A stretch of 64,000 nt of DNA from DATFFO01 sp963744905 (lineage in GTDB: Bacteria; Actinomycetota; Acidimicrobiia; Spongiisociales; ZC4RG35): NCBI GenBank assembly GCA_963744905.1, contig CAVUUV010000003.1:620001-684000 (forward strand), given 5' to 3'. The translations under genes and the position numbers were made by a program. Numbering within the stretch: the stretch's first letter is position 1; each line of letters begins with the position of its first letter. Positions 16,524 to 27,540 of this stretch are shown piece after piece. The notes beneath the pieces were generated by a model. That model searched no databases and was not told where the DNA came from. It saw only the letters and a program-made list of their open reading frames with translations.

Positions 16524-18022
16524 TTTGCCGACCCCAACATGGCCAGGCCGATGTCGCTCACGTCTGCGCTGGGCTCGAACTCCCCGGCGATCCCGCCGTG
16601 GTAGAGGACCAGGATTCGATCGGACAGGGCGAGGATCTCGTCCAGTTCGGAGGAGACGACCAGGACGGCGGCGCCCGCGTCCCGCTTGGCCACGATCTGG
16701 TGGTGGATGTACTCGATCGAGCCCACATCGATCCCCCTGGTGGGCTGGGCCGCGATCACCAGTTGCACCTCCCGGTCGAATTCGCGTGCCACGATCACCT
16801 TCTGCTGGTTGCCCCCCGATAACGTCGAGACGGGAACGCTCACCCCCGGTGTGCGCACGTCGTACTGTTCCACCAGGCGCTGGGCCGCCTCGCGGGTGAC
16901 ATCCCAGTCCATGAACAGGCCCCGTGAGTAGGGGCGGGCGTAGTAGGAGTCGAGGACCATGTTCTCGGCCACGGTGAAGTCGAGCACCAGCCCGCTTCCC
17001 TGGCGGTCTTCGGGGATATGGGAGACGCCCCGCCGATGCAGATGCCGCGGCGTCAACCCCGTGATGTCCTCCCCGTCCAGGAGCACGGTTCCGGAATGCA
17101 CCGCGTAGAGGCCGGTGATGGCCTCGATCAGTTCGGTCTGGCCGTTGCCCTGCACCCCGGCGATCCCGACGATCTCGCCTGCATGAACCTCGAAGCTGAC
17201 CCCATCCACCGCCTTCTGGCGCCGTTCGTCGACGACGACCAGGTCGCGCACTTCGAGCACCACCTCGCCCGGATGGGCCGTCTCCTTGGAGACCGTGAGC
17301 TCCACCGGTCGCCCCACCATCAACTCGGCGATCTCCTTCTCGGTGACATCTCCCGGAGCCACCTCGGCCACATTGCGACCACCACGCATCACCACCACCC
17401 GATCCGCCACCCCCAGAGCCTCCCCCAGCTTGTGAGTGATGAAGATGATGCCCCTCCCATCCTCTTTGAGGCCGGCCACGATGGTGAAGAACTCCTCCAC
17501 CTCCTGGGGAGTGAGCACAGAGGTGGGCTCGTCGAAGATCACGAACCGCGCCTCCCGGTTGAGGACCTTGATGATCTCCACCCTCTGCTGGATCCCCACG
17601 GGAAGGTCCTCGATGACCGCCTCCGGGTCCACGCCCAGGTTGTAGTGCTCGGAGAGCTCTCTCACGTCCCGGCGGGCCGCTTCACGGTCGATCACTCCAA
17701 GCGGCCCGGTCGGCTCCTGGCCCAGGGCGACGTTCTCGGCCACCGTGAACACCGGCACCAGCATGAAGTGCTGGTGGACCATTCCGATGCCGGCGTCGAT
17801 GGCGTCCCGGGACGAGTCGAGCTCGATTTCGGTCCCGTCGATGAGGATCTGCCCGGCGTCGGGCCGGTACAGCCCATAGAGGACATTCATCAGGGTGGTC
17901 TTGCCGGCGCCGTTCTCGCCCAACAGGGCGACGACCTCCCCTCCCTCGACGGAAATCGAGACATCGTCGTTGGCGAGCACGCCGGGGAATCTCTTGGTGA
18001 TGCCTCGCAGCTCCAGCGCCAC
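16520..18022 (-). CDS. ABC transporter ATP-binding protein with two fused ABC domains (NupO/RbsA-like)
   Basis: Two nucleotide-binding domains are fused in 500 residues. The first has Walker A GENGAGKTT and Walker B FVIFDEPTSVL. The second has a degenerate Walker A (GVQGNGQTEL), the signature LSGGNQQK and ATPase core AAQPTRGID. This asymmetry is typical of RbsA/MglA/NupO ATPases, in which only one site is fully active. It powers the adjoining pair of permeases. The stop overlaps the first permease start by ATGA. Confidence 0.93.
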   Translation of the reverse strand: MALELRGITKRFPGVLANDDVSISVEGGEVVALLGENGAGKTTLMNVLYGLYRPDAGQILIDGTEIELDSSRDAIDAGIGMVHQHFMLVPVFTVAENVALGQEPTGPLGVIDREAARRDVRELSEHYNLGVDPEAVIEDLPVGIQQRVEIIKVLNREARFVIFDEPTSVLTPQEVEEFFTIVAGLKEDGRGIIFITHKLGEALGVADRVVVMRGGRNVAEVAPGDVTEKEIAELMVGRPVELTVSKETAHPGEVVLEVRDLVVVDERRQKAVDGVSFEVHAGEIVGIAGVQGNGQTELIEAITGLYAVHSGTVLLDGEDITGLTPRHLHRRGVSHIPEDRQGSGLVLDFTVAENMVLDSYYARPYSRGLFMDWDVTREAAQRLVEQYDVRTPGVSVPVSTLSGGNQQKVIVAREFDREVQLVIAAQPTRGIDVGSIEYIHHQIVAKRDAGAAVLVVSSELDEILALSDRILVLYHGGIAGEFEPSADVSDIGLAMLGSAK

Positions 18023-18067
18023 GCCAGCTCCTTACCCTCTCGAACCCGCCCGGTACCTTAGAACAAG

Positions 18068-18098
18068 AGAGCCCCCGGTGGTGACCACCGGGGGCTCT
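18068..18098 (-). terminator. Strong hairpin between the BMP lipoprotein and ATPase genes
   Basis: AGAGCCCCCGGTGGT and its exact complement flank a single base, giving an uninterrupted 15-bp inverted repeat. On the minus strand it is followed by only a weak T run (TTGTTCT). It lies downstream of the binding-protein gene and upstream of the ATPase gene. It could be a partial terminator or an mRNA-stabilising stem that makes the binding protein more abundant than the membrane parts, as in many ABC operons. Confidence 0.7.
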
Positions 18099-18121
18099 GG
18101 GCGATCGACTGACATTGCTTA

Positions 18122-19297
18122 TCAGCCCACGTCGAACGTGGCCGCGTCGATCTTGCCGTCCTTGATGTCCTGGAGGATCTGCTGCACCTCGGAGTCGAGC
18201 TCACTCGGCACCTTGTCCGCCCAGGAGTGGTAGGGGGCGAGGCCAACGCCGTCGTTGGCCAGGTTGCCGACCACCTTGCCGCCGCTCCAGTCGCCGGCAA
18301 AGTCGTCCTGGAGCGAGCGCTCGACCTGCACCGTGATGTGCTTCTCGATGGTCGTCAGCCACAGGTCCTGGTACTCGGCAGGAGCGGCGTTGTAGGCATC
18401 CTGGTCCACGCCGATCAGGGCTGCATCGAGGCCGCGGTCCTGGATGGCGGTTCCGCAGGGCAGGTTGATGGCTCCGCCCACGGGCAGGATGATGTCGGCC
18501 CCCTCGTCGAGAAGGCTCTCGCAAGTGGCGCGTACCTTGGGATCGGCCGGGTCGAAGCTACCCGTGAAGGTCCCGTCCTGTTTGTCGACGTTCCATCCCA
18601 GCACGTTCACGTTGGTGCCCTTGACCTCGTTGTAGTGGGCAACACCCCGGGCGAGGCCGTCCATGAAGATGGACACGGTGGGAATGTTGAGGCCACCGTA
18701 GGTCCCGATGGTGCCCGACTGGCTCACGCCCGCCGCCAGGTAGCCGGCGGCATAGGCCGCCTCATCGGTCTGGAAGACCAGCTGGCGAATGTTGGGGATG
18801 TCCTCGGGGTAGCTGAAGTCGACGATGGTGAAGTGGACGTCGGGGTTGTCCTGGGCGTATTGCTGGGTGGCATCGCCCAGCTGGAACCCCACCGTCACGA
18901 TGTGCTGGGCGCCCTGGGACAGGCACTGGTCCAGGTTGGGGGCGTAGTCGGCCTCGACGGACGACTCCAGCAGGATCGGATCGGGCTGGGCATAGCCGGC
19001 GTCGACCGAGTCGAGCACGCCCTGCCAGGCCGAGGCGTTGAAGCTGCGGTCGTCGACACCGGCCAGGTCGGTGACCAGGCAGGTCTTGACCGCGGTGCCG
19101 GTCATGGCCTCGGTAGTCGAGCTTCCCCCGGCCGTCGTCGAGGTCATGGCCTCGGTGGTCGAGGTGGTCGCCTGGGTGGACGGGGTAGTGGACGCCTGGG
19201 TGGTCTGAGTGGTCTCGGAGCCCGTACCACCGCCACAGGCCACGACCGCCAGGGCCAGGGCCGCGAACAGCGCGAGCAAACGAAGATGTCTTTTCAC
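18122..19297 (-). CDS. BMP family ABC transporter substrate-binding lipoprotein
   Basis: This surface lipoprotein would capture nucleosides (BmpA/PnrA/NupN family) for the importer encoded downstream. The 391-residue product has a signal peptide with lipobox (LAVVACGGG), a Thr/Ser linker of about 45 residues, and the BMP fold beginning TCLVTDLAGVDDRSFNASAW. Typical BMP segments GVDQDAYN and GPQ-like elements near the C-terminus are visible. GGAGG six to eight bases before the GTG supports the start. The 123-bp region upstream contains no gene and should hold the operon promoter. Confidence 0.92.
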   Translation of the reverse strand: MKRHLRLLALFAALALAVVACGGGTGSETTQTTQASTTPSTQATTSTTEAMTSTTAGGSSTTEAMTGTAVKTCLVTDLAGVDDRSFNASAWQGVLDSVDAGYAQPDPILLESSVEADYAPNLDQCLSQGAQHIVTVGFQLGDATQQYAQDNPDVHFTIVDFSYPEDIPNIRQLVFQTDEAAYAAGYLAAGVSQSGTIGTYGGLNIPTVSIFMDGLARGVAHYNEVKGTNVNVLGWNVDKQDGTFTGSFDPADPKVRATCESLLDEGADIILPVGGAINLPCGTAIQDRGLDAALIGVDQDAYNAAPAEYQDLWLTTIEKHITVQVERSLQDDFAGDWSGGKVVGNLANDGVGLAPYHSWADKVPSELDSEVQQILQDIKDGKIDAATFDVG

Positions 19298-19420
19298 TTG
19301 ATTTCCTCCAAATTACGAGTGGGCGGATAGCCTCCGCCACCGCCGCGAGCATAGCGCCGGCGACTGGCATAGGCCCAGCCAAACCGTGCCGGGTCAGGGC
19401 CAATCAGAGGGGGCGGATCC

Positions 19421-20074
19421 TCACTGCTCGACGCTGAGCGGGGTGGGCTTGACCAGGTAGATCCAGGGGATCGAGATCAGGGTCACCGCACCCTTGAGAA
19501 TCACGTTGGCCCAGAAGATGGACCAGGCCAGGTCGGCCGGGAAGACACCGAAGACGACCGCCAGGCCCACGAACACACCGGAGTCGACCGGTATCGAGAC
19601 CGCGTTGGACGACAGCACTCTGCCCCACTGCTTGCCTTTCCCCACGATCCTGACCCAGGCCGAGTACACCTCGGTGTCGATCATCTCGGAGACCACCTCG
19701 GCCAATATCGAGGCCACCACGATCCCCCACACCGGCGAAAGGACCTGGCCGAAATACACGGTCTGGGGAGTGGTGGCGGCAGCGGGAAGCCGGGCACTGA
19801 CCCAGAACAGCAGAGCCATGCCCAGGTTGACGCCGGCGGCGGTGACGATCAGGGCCCGGGCGGCGGTCTTGCCTGCGATCTTGTGGACCAGATCGCGCAG
19901 GGTGAAGGTGAAGGGATAGATGAGGGTCCCGGCGTCGACGGCGAAGCCGGCCAGGGTGACGATGCGCAAAGAGGCCACATCGGCCAGTACCTGGGCACCC
20001 ATGTAGGCCCCGGCCACCACCATGAGGGCGATTAGGGCCCGACGGGGCACGACGGGGCGATTGGTAGCGATCAT
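19421..20074 (-). CDS. VUT family transporter (YhhQ-type, probable queuosine precursor uptake)
   Basis: This is a 217-residue polytopic membrane protein of the YhhQ/DUF165 family, which imports 7-deazaguanine precursors (preQ0/preQ1) for queuosine tRNA modification in other bacteria. Diagnostic segments are GTLIYPFTFTLRDLVHK, SEMIDTEVYSAWV and SNAVSIPVDSGVFV. An ATG at 20074 and a GTG at 20077 are both possible starts. No queuosine gene or preQ1 riboswitch is seen nearby. It is a separate unit downstream of the acyltransferase gene. Confidence 0.85.
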   Translation of the reverse strand: MIATNRPVVPRRALIALMVVAGAYMGAQVLADVASLRIVTLAGFAVDAGTLIYPFTFTLRDLVHKIAGKTAARALIVTAAGVNLGMALLFWVSARLPAAATTPQTVYFGQVLSPVWGIVVASILAEVVSEMIDTEVYSAWVRIVGKGKQWGRVLSSNAVSIPVDSGVFVGLAVVFGVFPADLAWSIFWANVILKGAVTLISIPWIYLVKPTPLSVEQ

Positions 20075-20097
20075 CACGCTTTACTCAACCAGCGCCG

Positions 20098-21423
20098 TCA
20101 GGGACTGCGCAACCCGGCTCCACGGCGCTCGGCCAGGCGGGCTCCCCCGATCCCCCCGGCCACCACACCGATGATGGGCAGGGTGAGGATGAGCCCGTTG
20201 AGGCCGTCCTCGTCGGCGATGCCCAGAGCGGCCAGGAGCCCGAGACCCGCACAGACCCCGGCCACCGCCAGCACCGGGCGCCAGGCAGGCGGCGGAAGTC
20301 GTCGGTCGCGGCCGGGACGCTCGAAGCGGCCGAAGGCGGCGATGAGCAGGACGGTGACCACGGCCAGCACCAGATACCAGAGGGGCCGGGTCAGCCACCA
20401 GGCCGCAGATAGGGGCCGGGGGTGCAACCCGAATCCCCCTGCCACCAGCGAAACACCGATCACAACCACCATGGCGGTCAAATGCCACAGGTAGAGAGTC
20501 ATGATCTGGGCGTTGACCGCCACCACCGCCCTCCAGGGCCGGGGCCGGGTCAGCCAGCGACGCAGGGGGCCTTCCCAGGCCAGCGCCAGCCCGGCCTGGA
20601 ACATCCCCAGGAATGCCAGCGTCACCCGGGGCGGATAGGAATTGGTCACCTGGGCGGTATCCAGGCCCACCATGGCCACCGGGTAGGGGCCCGCCCACAC
20701 CAGGGCCAGCGTGGCGGCCAGGCCGAAAGCCGACAGGCCCAGCCGCTCCCTGATCCCCCCGATGCGGCCATCGAGCCAGGCGTAGCCGAGCTGGTGAACC
20801 GTCCCCCACACGAACAGGTAGTTGGCGAAACCGATCGGAACCCAGCCCAGGCCCAGCGACGCCAGGTCACACGCTCCGGCTGCCATCACCCCGGTGGCCA
20901 CCGACCACCAACCCATCTTCTCCCACAGAATCAGCCCGACCGGAGCGACGGTGACGATGACGACATAGGCGGCCAGGAACCAGGTCGGCACCAGCGCCAC
21001 CCGGCTGGCCAGCTGGAGCATGTGCCAGTCCAGCCCCAGCCGGAGGCCGATCCAGCCTCCCACGCCCCACACGATGAGGAGGGGGACTACGGGCAGGACC
21101 AGACGACGGAGACGGCTTCGCAGCCAGCCCCCGTAGGTCTCATGCCGGCGTCGGGCCGATCGCCATGAGACGCCGTTGGCGAAGCCGCCCACGAAGAAGA
21201 ACACCGGCATCACCTGCAGCACCCAGGTGGCGGGATGGGTCCAGGTGCTCAGCTCGAGGAGATGGCCCGCCACCAGGCTGCCGTCTGTGACGGTCACCGC
21301 CGCCATCAGCCAATGGCCCAGGACGACGACCAGGATCGAAGCGGCCCGTAGGGCGTCGACTGCCCGGTTGCGGTCGGAGCCGGTGGCATCGGCCATCTGC
21401 CGCACGGTGGCCATGAAGCTCAT
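20098..21423 (-). CDS. Membrane acyltransferase, acyltransferase-3 (OafA/WecH-like) family
   Basis: The 441-residue protein has about ten hydrophobic helices. It starts with the family pattern RNRAVDALRAASILVVVLGH, whose Arg and His are implicated in acyl transfer, and later MPVFFFVGGF and LYLWHLTAMVVV. Such enzymes O-acylate exported sugars, lipids or antibiotics at the membrane. No polysaccharide gene cluster is adjacent, so the acceptor is unknown. Confidence 0.82.
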   Translation of the reverse strand: MSFMATVRQMADATGSDRNRAVDALRAASILVVVLGHWLMAAVTVTDGSLVAGHLLELSTWTHPATWVLQVMPVFFFVGGFANGVSWRSARRRHETYGGWLRSRLRRLVLPVVPLLIVWGVGGWIGLRLGLDWHMLQLASRVALVPTWFLAAYVVIVTVAPVGLILWEKMGWWSVATGVMAAGACDLASLGLGWVPIGFANYLFVWGTVHQLGYAWLDGRIGGIRERLGLSAFGLAATLALVWAGPYPVAMVGLDTAQVTNSYPPRVTLAFLGMFQAGLALAWEGPLRRWLTRPRPWRAVVAVNAQIMTLYLWHLTAMVVVIGVSLVAGGFGLHPRPLSAAWWLTRPLWYLVLAVVTVLLIAAFGRFERPGRDRRLPPPAWRPVLAVAGVCAGLGLLAALGIADEDGLNGLILTLPIIGVVAGGIGGARLAERRGAGLRSP

Positions 21424-21476
21424 GGGTCAAGTCTTGCCGATCGTGGCCGCGCTCGGGGCGAATTCCCGGCCTGTGG

Positions 21477-22154
21477 TCAGCGGGGGCGGGCGTCGGCGGC
21501 GGCGAAGCTGCGCGCCGGGGGCAGAGGAAGCGGCAAGGCGTCCGTGACGCCACCCCATTCCCAGTGCCACGGCTCGCGGGTGGCACGGCCGCACTCCGCC
21601 CAGGCCGGGTGCACCCAGCCGAAGCGAGCACCGTTCTCTCGCAGCCATCGATATTGGTAGTCGTGACACGAGAGGATCCTCCGGCCGTTGCCGAAGTCGA
21701 TCGCCCGGCCCCAGCCGTGGTTGGAGCGGCCCGGGGTGGCGATGGGCGGACCGGAACAGGAACGCACCTTGCGCACCCCGGTCACTACCTCTTCCCCGGT
21801 GAGAGGGTCGGTGCGTGTCAACTCTTCTTCTTCGATCGGACAGCGCCGGTCGTAGGCCTGGGTCTGCGCCGAGTAACTGCGATAGCAGTAGTGGGGCACC
21901 AGATCGACCCCGTCGGCCCGGGCGGCTTCCAGCATCAGCGAGAGGGTGTAGGCGGCGTCCCGTTCCAGCAGGCAATTGCCCACCTCGATCATTCGCAAGC
22001 CGGGCATGTCTCCATTGTGAAATCCGGCCTGGATCAGGTCGGCCGTGTAAGCCTCATCGCTGATGGGGTGATAGTTCGCATCCCCGACCGCCCCCCAGGC
22101 GGGCAGGGCGAGGAGGAAGAGGATGGCGACGATGGCATAGAAGCGCGTGGACAT
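21477..22154 (-). CDS. Secreted D-alanyl-D-alanine carboxypeptidase (VanY/LAS metallopeptidase family)
   Basis: The 225-residue product has a signal peptide (AIVAILFLLALPAWGA) and the LAS zinc-peptidase motifs SxHxxGxAxD as SNHGWGRAID (residues 144-153) and HxH in EPWHWEW (194-200), so the zinc site is complete. It should trim the terminal D-Ala of peptidoglycan stem peptides outside the cell. Cys residues at several positions suggest disulphides. No resistance genes lie nearby, so a housekeeping role is more likely than vancomycin resistance. Confidence 0.85.
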   Translation of the reverse strand: MSTRFYAIVAILFLLALPAWGAVGDANYHPISDEAYTADLIQAGFHNGDMPGLRMIEVGNCLLERDAAYTLSLMLEAARADGVDLVPHYCYRSYSAQTQAYDRRCPIEEEELTRTDPLTGEEVVTGVRKVRSCSGPPIATPGRSNHGWGRAIDFGNGRRILSCHDYQYRWLRENGARFGWVHPAWAECGRATREPWHWEWGGVTDALPLPLPPARSFAAADARPR

Positions 22155-22226
22155 GGACTCCGCTGACAGACGGTATCACGCGCATATCGGCGCGCAACAT
22201 GCCCTACTTGAGCCTGATTAGAGCCC

Positions 22227-24734
<2,508 letters not shown>

Positions 24735-24892
24735 TTGTCAGCCTCCCTGGCAGAGGTCGGACTCGTATTGTACCCGCTGCCGACAGTACCACCACGTCTG
24801 TCATCAGGCTGGACCGGAAGCGGGCCTTTGGTCACTTTGTCATCGTCACGCGGAGTATGCCCCATAAGCCGTACCTGGATACGATGTCGGCC

Positions 24893-25882
24893 ATGGAAGA
24901 CCTGCGGTCTCTCATTCCCCTCCAAGACGTGTGGGCGGACCTGGAGTCCATCGAGTCTCTGCTTCTCGAGGCGGTGGTGTCCGAAGACGACTATCTGACC
25001 AAGATCGCCCAGCACCTGCTGCTGGCGGGAGGCAAGCGTTTCCGGCCCCTGCTCGCCCTTCTCGCCGCTCAGTTCGGACCATCCCGCGACCACCGGAGGC
25101 TTCGGGCCGGTGTGGCCGTGGAGCTGATCCACGTGGGAAGCCTGTATCACGATGACGTGATCGACGAGAGCGACACCCGCCGGGGGGCGCCGTCGGTCAA
25201 CGCCAACTGGTCCAACACCGTGGCCATCCTGGCCGGCGATTTCCTGATGGCCCGTGCCTCCGAGGTGGCCGCCACCCACCTTTCCCAGGAGTCGGTCCGC
25301 CTACTGGCCGCCACCTACGCCGAACTGGTCGAGGGCCAGACCCGCGAGATGCAGCTGGTCGACAGCCTGGGCCATCCTGTCTCGGCCTATGAGAAGGTCA
25401 TCGGGGGCAAGACCGCCTCGCTCATCAGGACGTCGGCTCGCCTCGGGGCCCTGGCGTCCGACGCCCCACCGGAGGTGGTGGAGGCGTTGTCGGTCTGGGC
25501 ATGGGAGTTGGGCATGGTGTTCCAGATCGCCGACGACGCCCTCGACCTGGTGGCGAGCGAGGAGCGGATCGGCAAGCCGGCCGGCTCCGACATCCGGGAG
25601 GGGACCTTCACCCAGGCGGTGCTGGAGGCGGCCCGGGGCCCGGACGGGGAGCGGATCCGGGACCTGTTGGACCATTCCCGTCCCTTTCCGGAGGAGAACG
25701 TGGCCGAGGTGATCCGGCTGGTGAGAGACGGCGGCTACGTCGAGCGAACCCTGCAGTCGGCCATGGAGCGGGTAGACCGGGCCCGCCAGGCCCTCAACTC
25801 CCTCCCCGACACCCCCCACCGCCACATCCTCGCCGGCCTGGGCAACTTCCTGGTCGAGCGGGTGGAGGCGGCCCGAACCTGA
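24893..25882 (+). CDS. Polyprenyl (isoprenyl) diphosphate synthase
   Basis: This trans-prenyltransferase extends allylic diphosphates with isopentenyl diphosphate, most likely for menaquinone side chains. The 329-residue protein has both Asp-rich motifs: the first as HDDVIDESD and the second as QIADDALDLV, plus GGKRFRPLL near the N-terminus. The ATG at 24893 is preferred. Upstream in-frame ATGs at 24884 and 24857 add residues outside the family core. It stands alone, divergent from clpC and convergent with lysS. Confidence 0.9.
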   Translation: MEDLRSLIPLQDVWADLESIESLLLEAVVSEDDYLTKIAQHLLLAGGKRFRPLLALLAAQFGPSRDHRRLRAGVAVELIHVGSLYHDDVIDESDTRRGAPSVNANWSNTVAILAGDFLMARASEVAATHLSQESVRLLAATYAELVEGQTREMQLVDSLGHPVSAYEKVIGGKTASLIRTSARLGALASDAPPEVVEALSVWAWELGMVFQIADDALDLVASEERIGKPAGSDIREGTFTQAVLEAARGPDGERIRDLLDHSRPFPEENVAEVIRLVRDGGYVERTLQSAMERVDRARQALNSLPDTPHRHILAGLGNFLVERVEAART

Positions 25883-25892
25883 CCCGGATTAT

Positions 25893-26067
25893 GCGTTTTT
25901 ATCAGCAGATCGCGACCCTGGCGGGTACCTTTTGATGGGGAGAATTCGACCGGCCTCGTCGATGAGGGGTCCTCAGGGAGGCTGATCCTGACCGGCCCAT
26001 CTCACTCATACCGCGTTCTCCCCTACGAAACGGGCCCTCTGAGGGCCCGTTTTGCTGATAAAAACGC
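25893..26067. repeat. 175-bp intergenic segment bounded by 15-bp inverted repeats
   Basis: The segment starts GCGTTTTTATCAGCA and ends with its exact complement TGCTGATAAAAACGC. Its last 57 bp (26012-26068) recur at 49798-49854 with four mismatches. It lies between the convergent polyprenyl synthase and lysS genes. It has no credible gene and could be a MITE-like insertion that carries a terminator, or a duplicated terminator region. Confidence 0.7.
26028..26053. terminator. Bidirectional rho-independent terminator
   Basis: AAACGGGCCC and GGGCCCGTTT form a perfect 10-bp stem around TCTGA. A T run follows on the plus strand and the A run before the stem gives a T run on the minus strand. It can therefore terminate both the plus-strand synthase gene and the minus-strand lysS operon. 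It is part of the repeated 57-bp block. Confidence 0.85.
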
Positions 26068-27540
26068 CTACTCCCGGCGCAGGGTGGGGAACAGGATCAC
26101 GTCGCGGATGTGGGATTGGTTGGTGAGGAGCATGATGAGGCGGTCGACCCCGATGCCCAGGCCCCCGGTGGGGGGCATCCCGTACTCGAGGGCAGCCAGG
26201 AAATCCTCGTCGATGGCGTTGGCTTCATCGTCGCCACCGGCCCGGGCCGCGGCCTGAGCCTCGAAACGGGCCCTCTGGTCGATGGGGTCGTTGAGCTCGG
26301 TGAAGGCGTTCCCGTACTCGGCTCCGGCGATGAAGACCTCGAAACGGTCCGTCAGGTCGGGGTTCTCCCGGTTGCGGGCCGCCAGGGGGGACACCTCGGT
26401 CGGGAAGTGGGTGACGAAGGTCGGCTCCCACAGGTTCGTCTCGACCAGTTCCTCGAACAGCTCGAAAACGATCCGGCCCGCCCCCCAGGAAGGCTCCACC
26501 CCCACCCCGTGACCGGCGGCGAGGGCGGTCAGATCTGCCATCGATCGATCCAGCGTCACCTCCTCACCCACCGCCTCGGAAACGGCGTCGAGGAGCGGAA
26601 GCCGGCGATAAGGAGGGGTGAGGTCGACCTGGCGGCCCTGATACTCGAAGGTGGTCGAACCCAAGGTGGACTCGGCCACCGCGGCGAAGACCTCCTCCAC
26701 CAGCACCATGATGTCGGTGAAGTCGGCCAGGGCCTCATAGGACTCGAGCATCGTGAACTCGGGGTTGTGGGTGGCGTCGATCCCCTCGTTGCGGAAGATG
26801 CGGCCTATCTCGAACACCTTCTCCAACCCGCCGATCACCAGCCGCTTCAGATACAGCTCGGTGGCGATGCGCAGGTACATCTCCTGGTCGAGGGCCCGGT
26901 GGTAGGTCTGAAACGGCCGGGCGGTGGCCCCGGTCGCCTCGGGGAGGAGGACGGGAGTCTCTACCTCGACGTATCCCCTGGCCTCGAACTGACGGCGTAG
27001 CTCGGAGACGACCTTGGCCCGGGTGAGGGCGAGGTGCCGAGATTCGGGGTTGGCGATCAGATCCAGGTGCCGGCGCCGGCTCCGGGCCTCGATGTCGGTC
27101 AGTCCGTGCCACTTGTCGGGAAGGGGGCGAAGCGACTTCTGAAGCACGGTCACCCGCCCCGGCTTGACCGACAGCTCCCCCTTCTTGGTGGTCATGACCA
27201 CGCCGGTGACACCGATCCAGTCACCCAGGTCGATCCCGTCGGCGGCGGCGAAGGCTTCCACCCCGATGGTCTTCTGCTCGACGAATATCTGGATGGTGCC
27301 GCTCACGTCGCTCAGGGTGAGAAAGAGCAACCTGCCAAAGGAGCGACGCAGCATCACTCTTCCCGCCACCGTGACGGTGACATCGGTCTCCTGGCCGGGT
27401 TCGAGTCCGGCGAAGCGCTCATGCAATTGGGAACAGAGGTGAGTGCGTTCGAAACGGGTCGGCAAACCGGCGTCTCGCAACCGCAGGTAGCTCTCGAGAC
27501 GCTGCCCGGATTCGTCGGTGCCGGCGCCGTGCTCGCTCAC
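26068..27540 (-). CDS. lysS: Lysyl-tRNA synthetase, class II
   Basis: The enzyme charges tRNA-Lys. The 490-residue product has the N-terminal OB-fold anticodon-binding domain (VTVAGRVMLRRSFG), class II motif 2 (FRNEGIDATHNPEFTMLE) and motif 3 (GLGIGVDRLIMLLTN). The GTG at 27540 overlaps the stop of the DUF368 gene as GTGA. An open frame continues to 28242 but is antisense-like residue inside the DUF368 gene. Its position in a coaX-lysS block matches other actinobacteria. Confidence 0.96.
   Translation of the reverse strand: MSEHGAGTDESGQRLESYLRLRDAGLPTRFERTHLCSQLHERFAGLEPGQETDVTVTVAGRVMLRRSFGRLLFLTLSDVSGTIQIFVEQKTIGVEAFAAADGIDLGDWIGVTGVVMTTKKGELSVKPGRVTVLQKSLRPLPDKWHGLTDIEARSRRRHLDLIANPESRHLALTRAKVVSELRRQFEARGYVEVETPVLLPEATGATARPFQTYHRALDQEMYLRIATELYLKRLVIGGLEKVFEIGRIFRNEGIDATHNPEFTMLESYEALADFTDIMVLVEEVFAAVAESTLGSTTFEYQGRQVDLTPPYRRLPLLDAVSEAVGEEVTLDRSMADLTALAAGHGVGVEPSWGAGRIVFELFEELVETNLWEPTFVTHFPTEVSPLAARNRENPDLTDRFEVFIAGAEYGNAFTELNDPIDQRARFEAQAAARAGGDDEANAIDEDFLAALEYGMPPTGGLGIGVDRLIMLLTNQSHIRDVILFPTLRRE

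Noticed and set aside
20075..20097. preQ1 riboswitch upstream of the YhhQ-type gene
   Set aside because: Only 23 bases separate it from the upstream gene's stop and no aptamer-like sequence is present.
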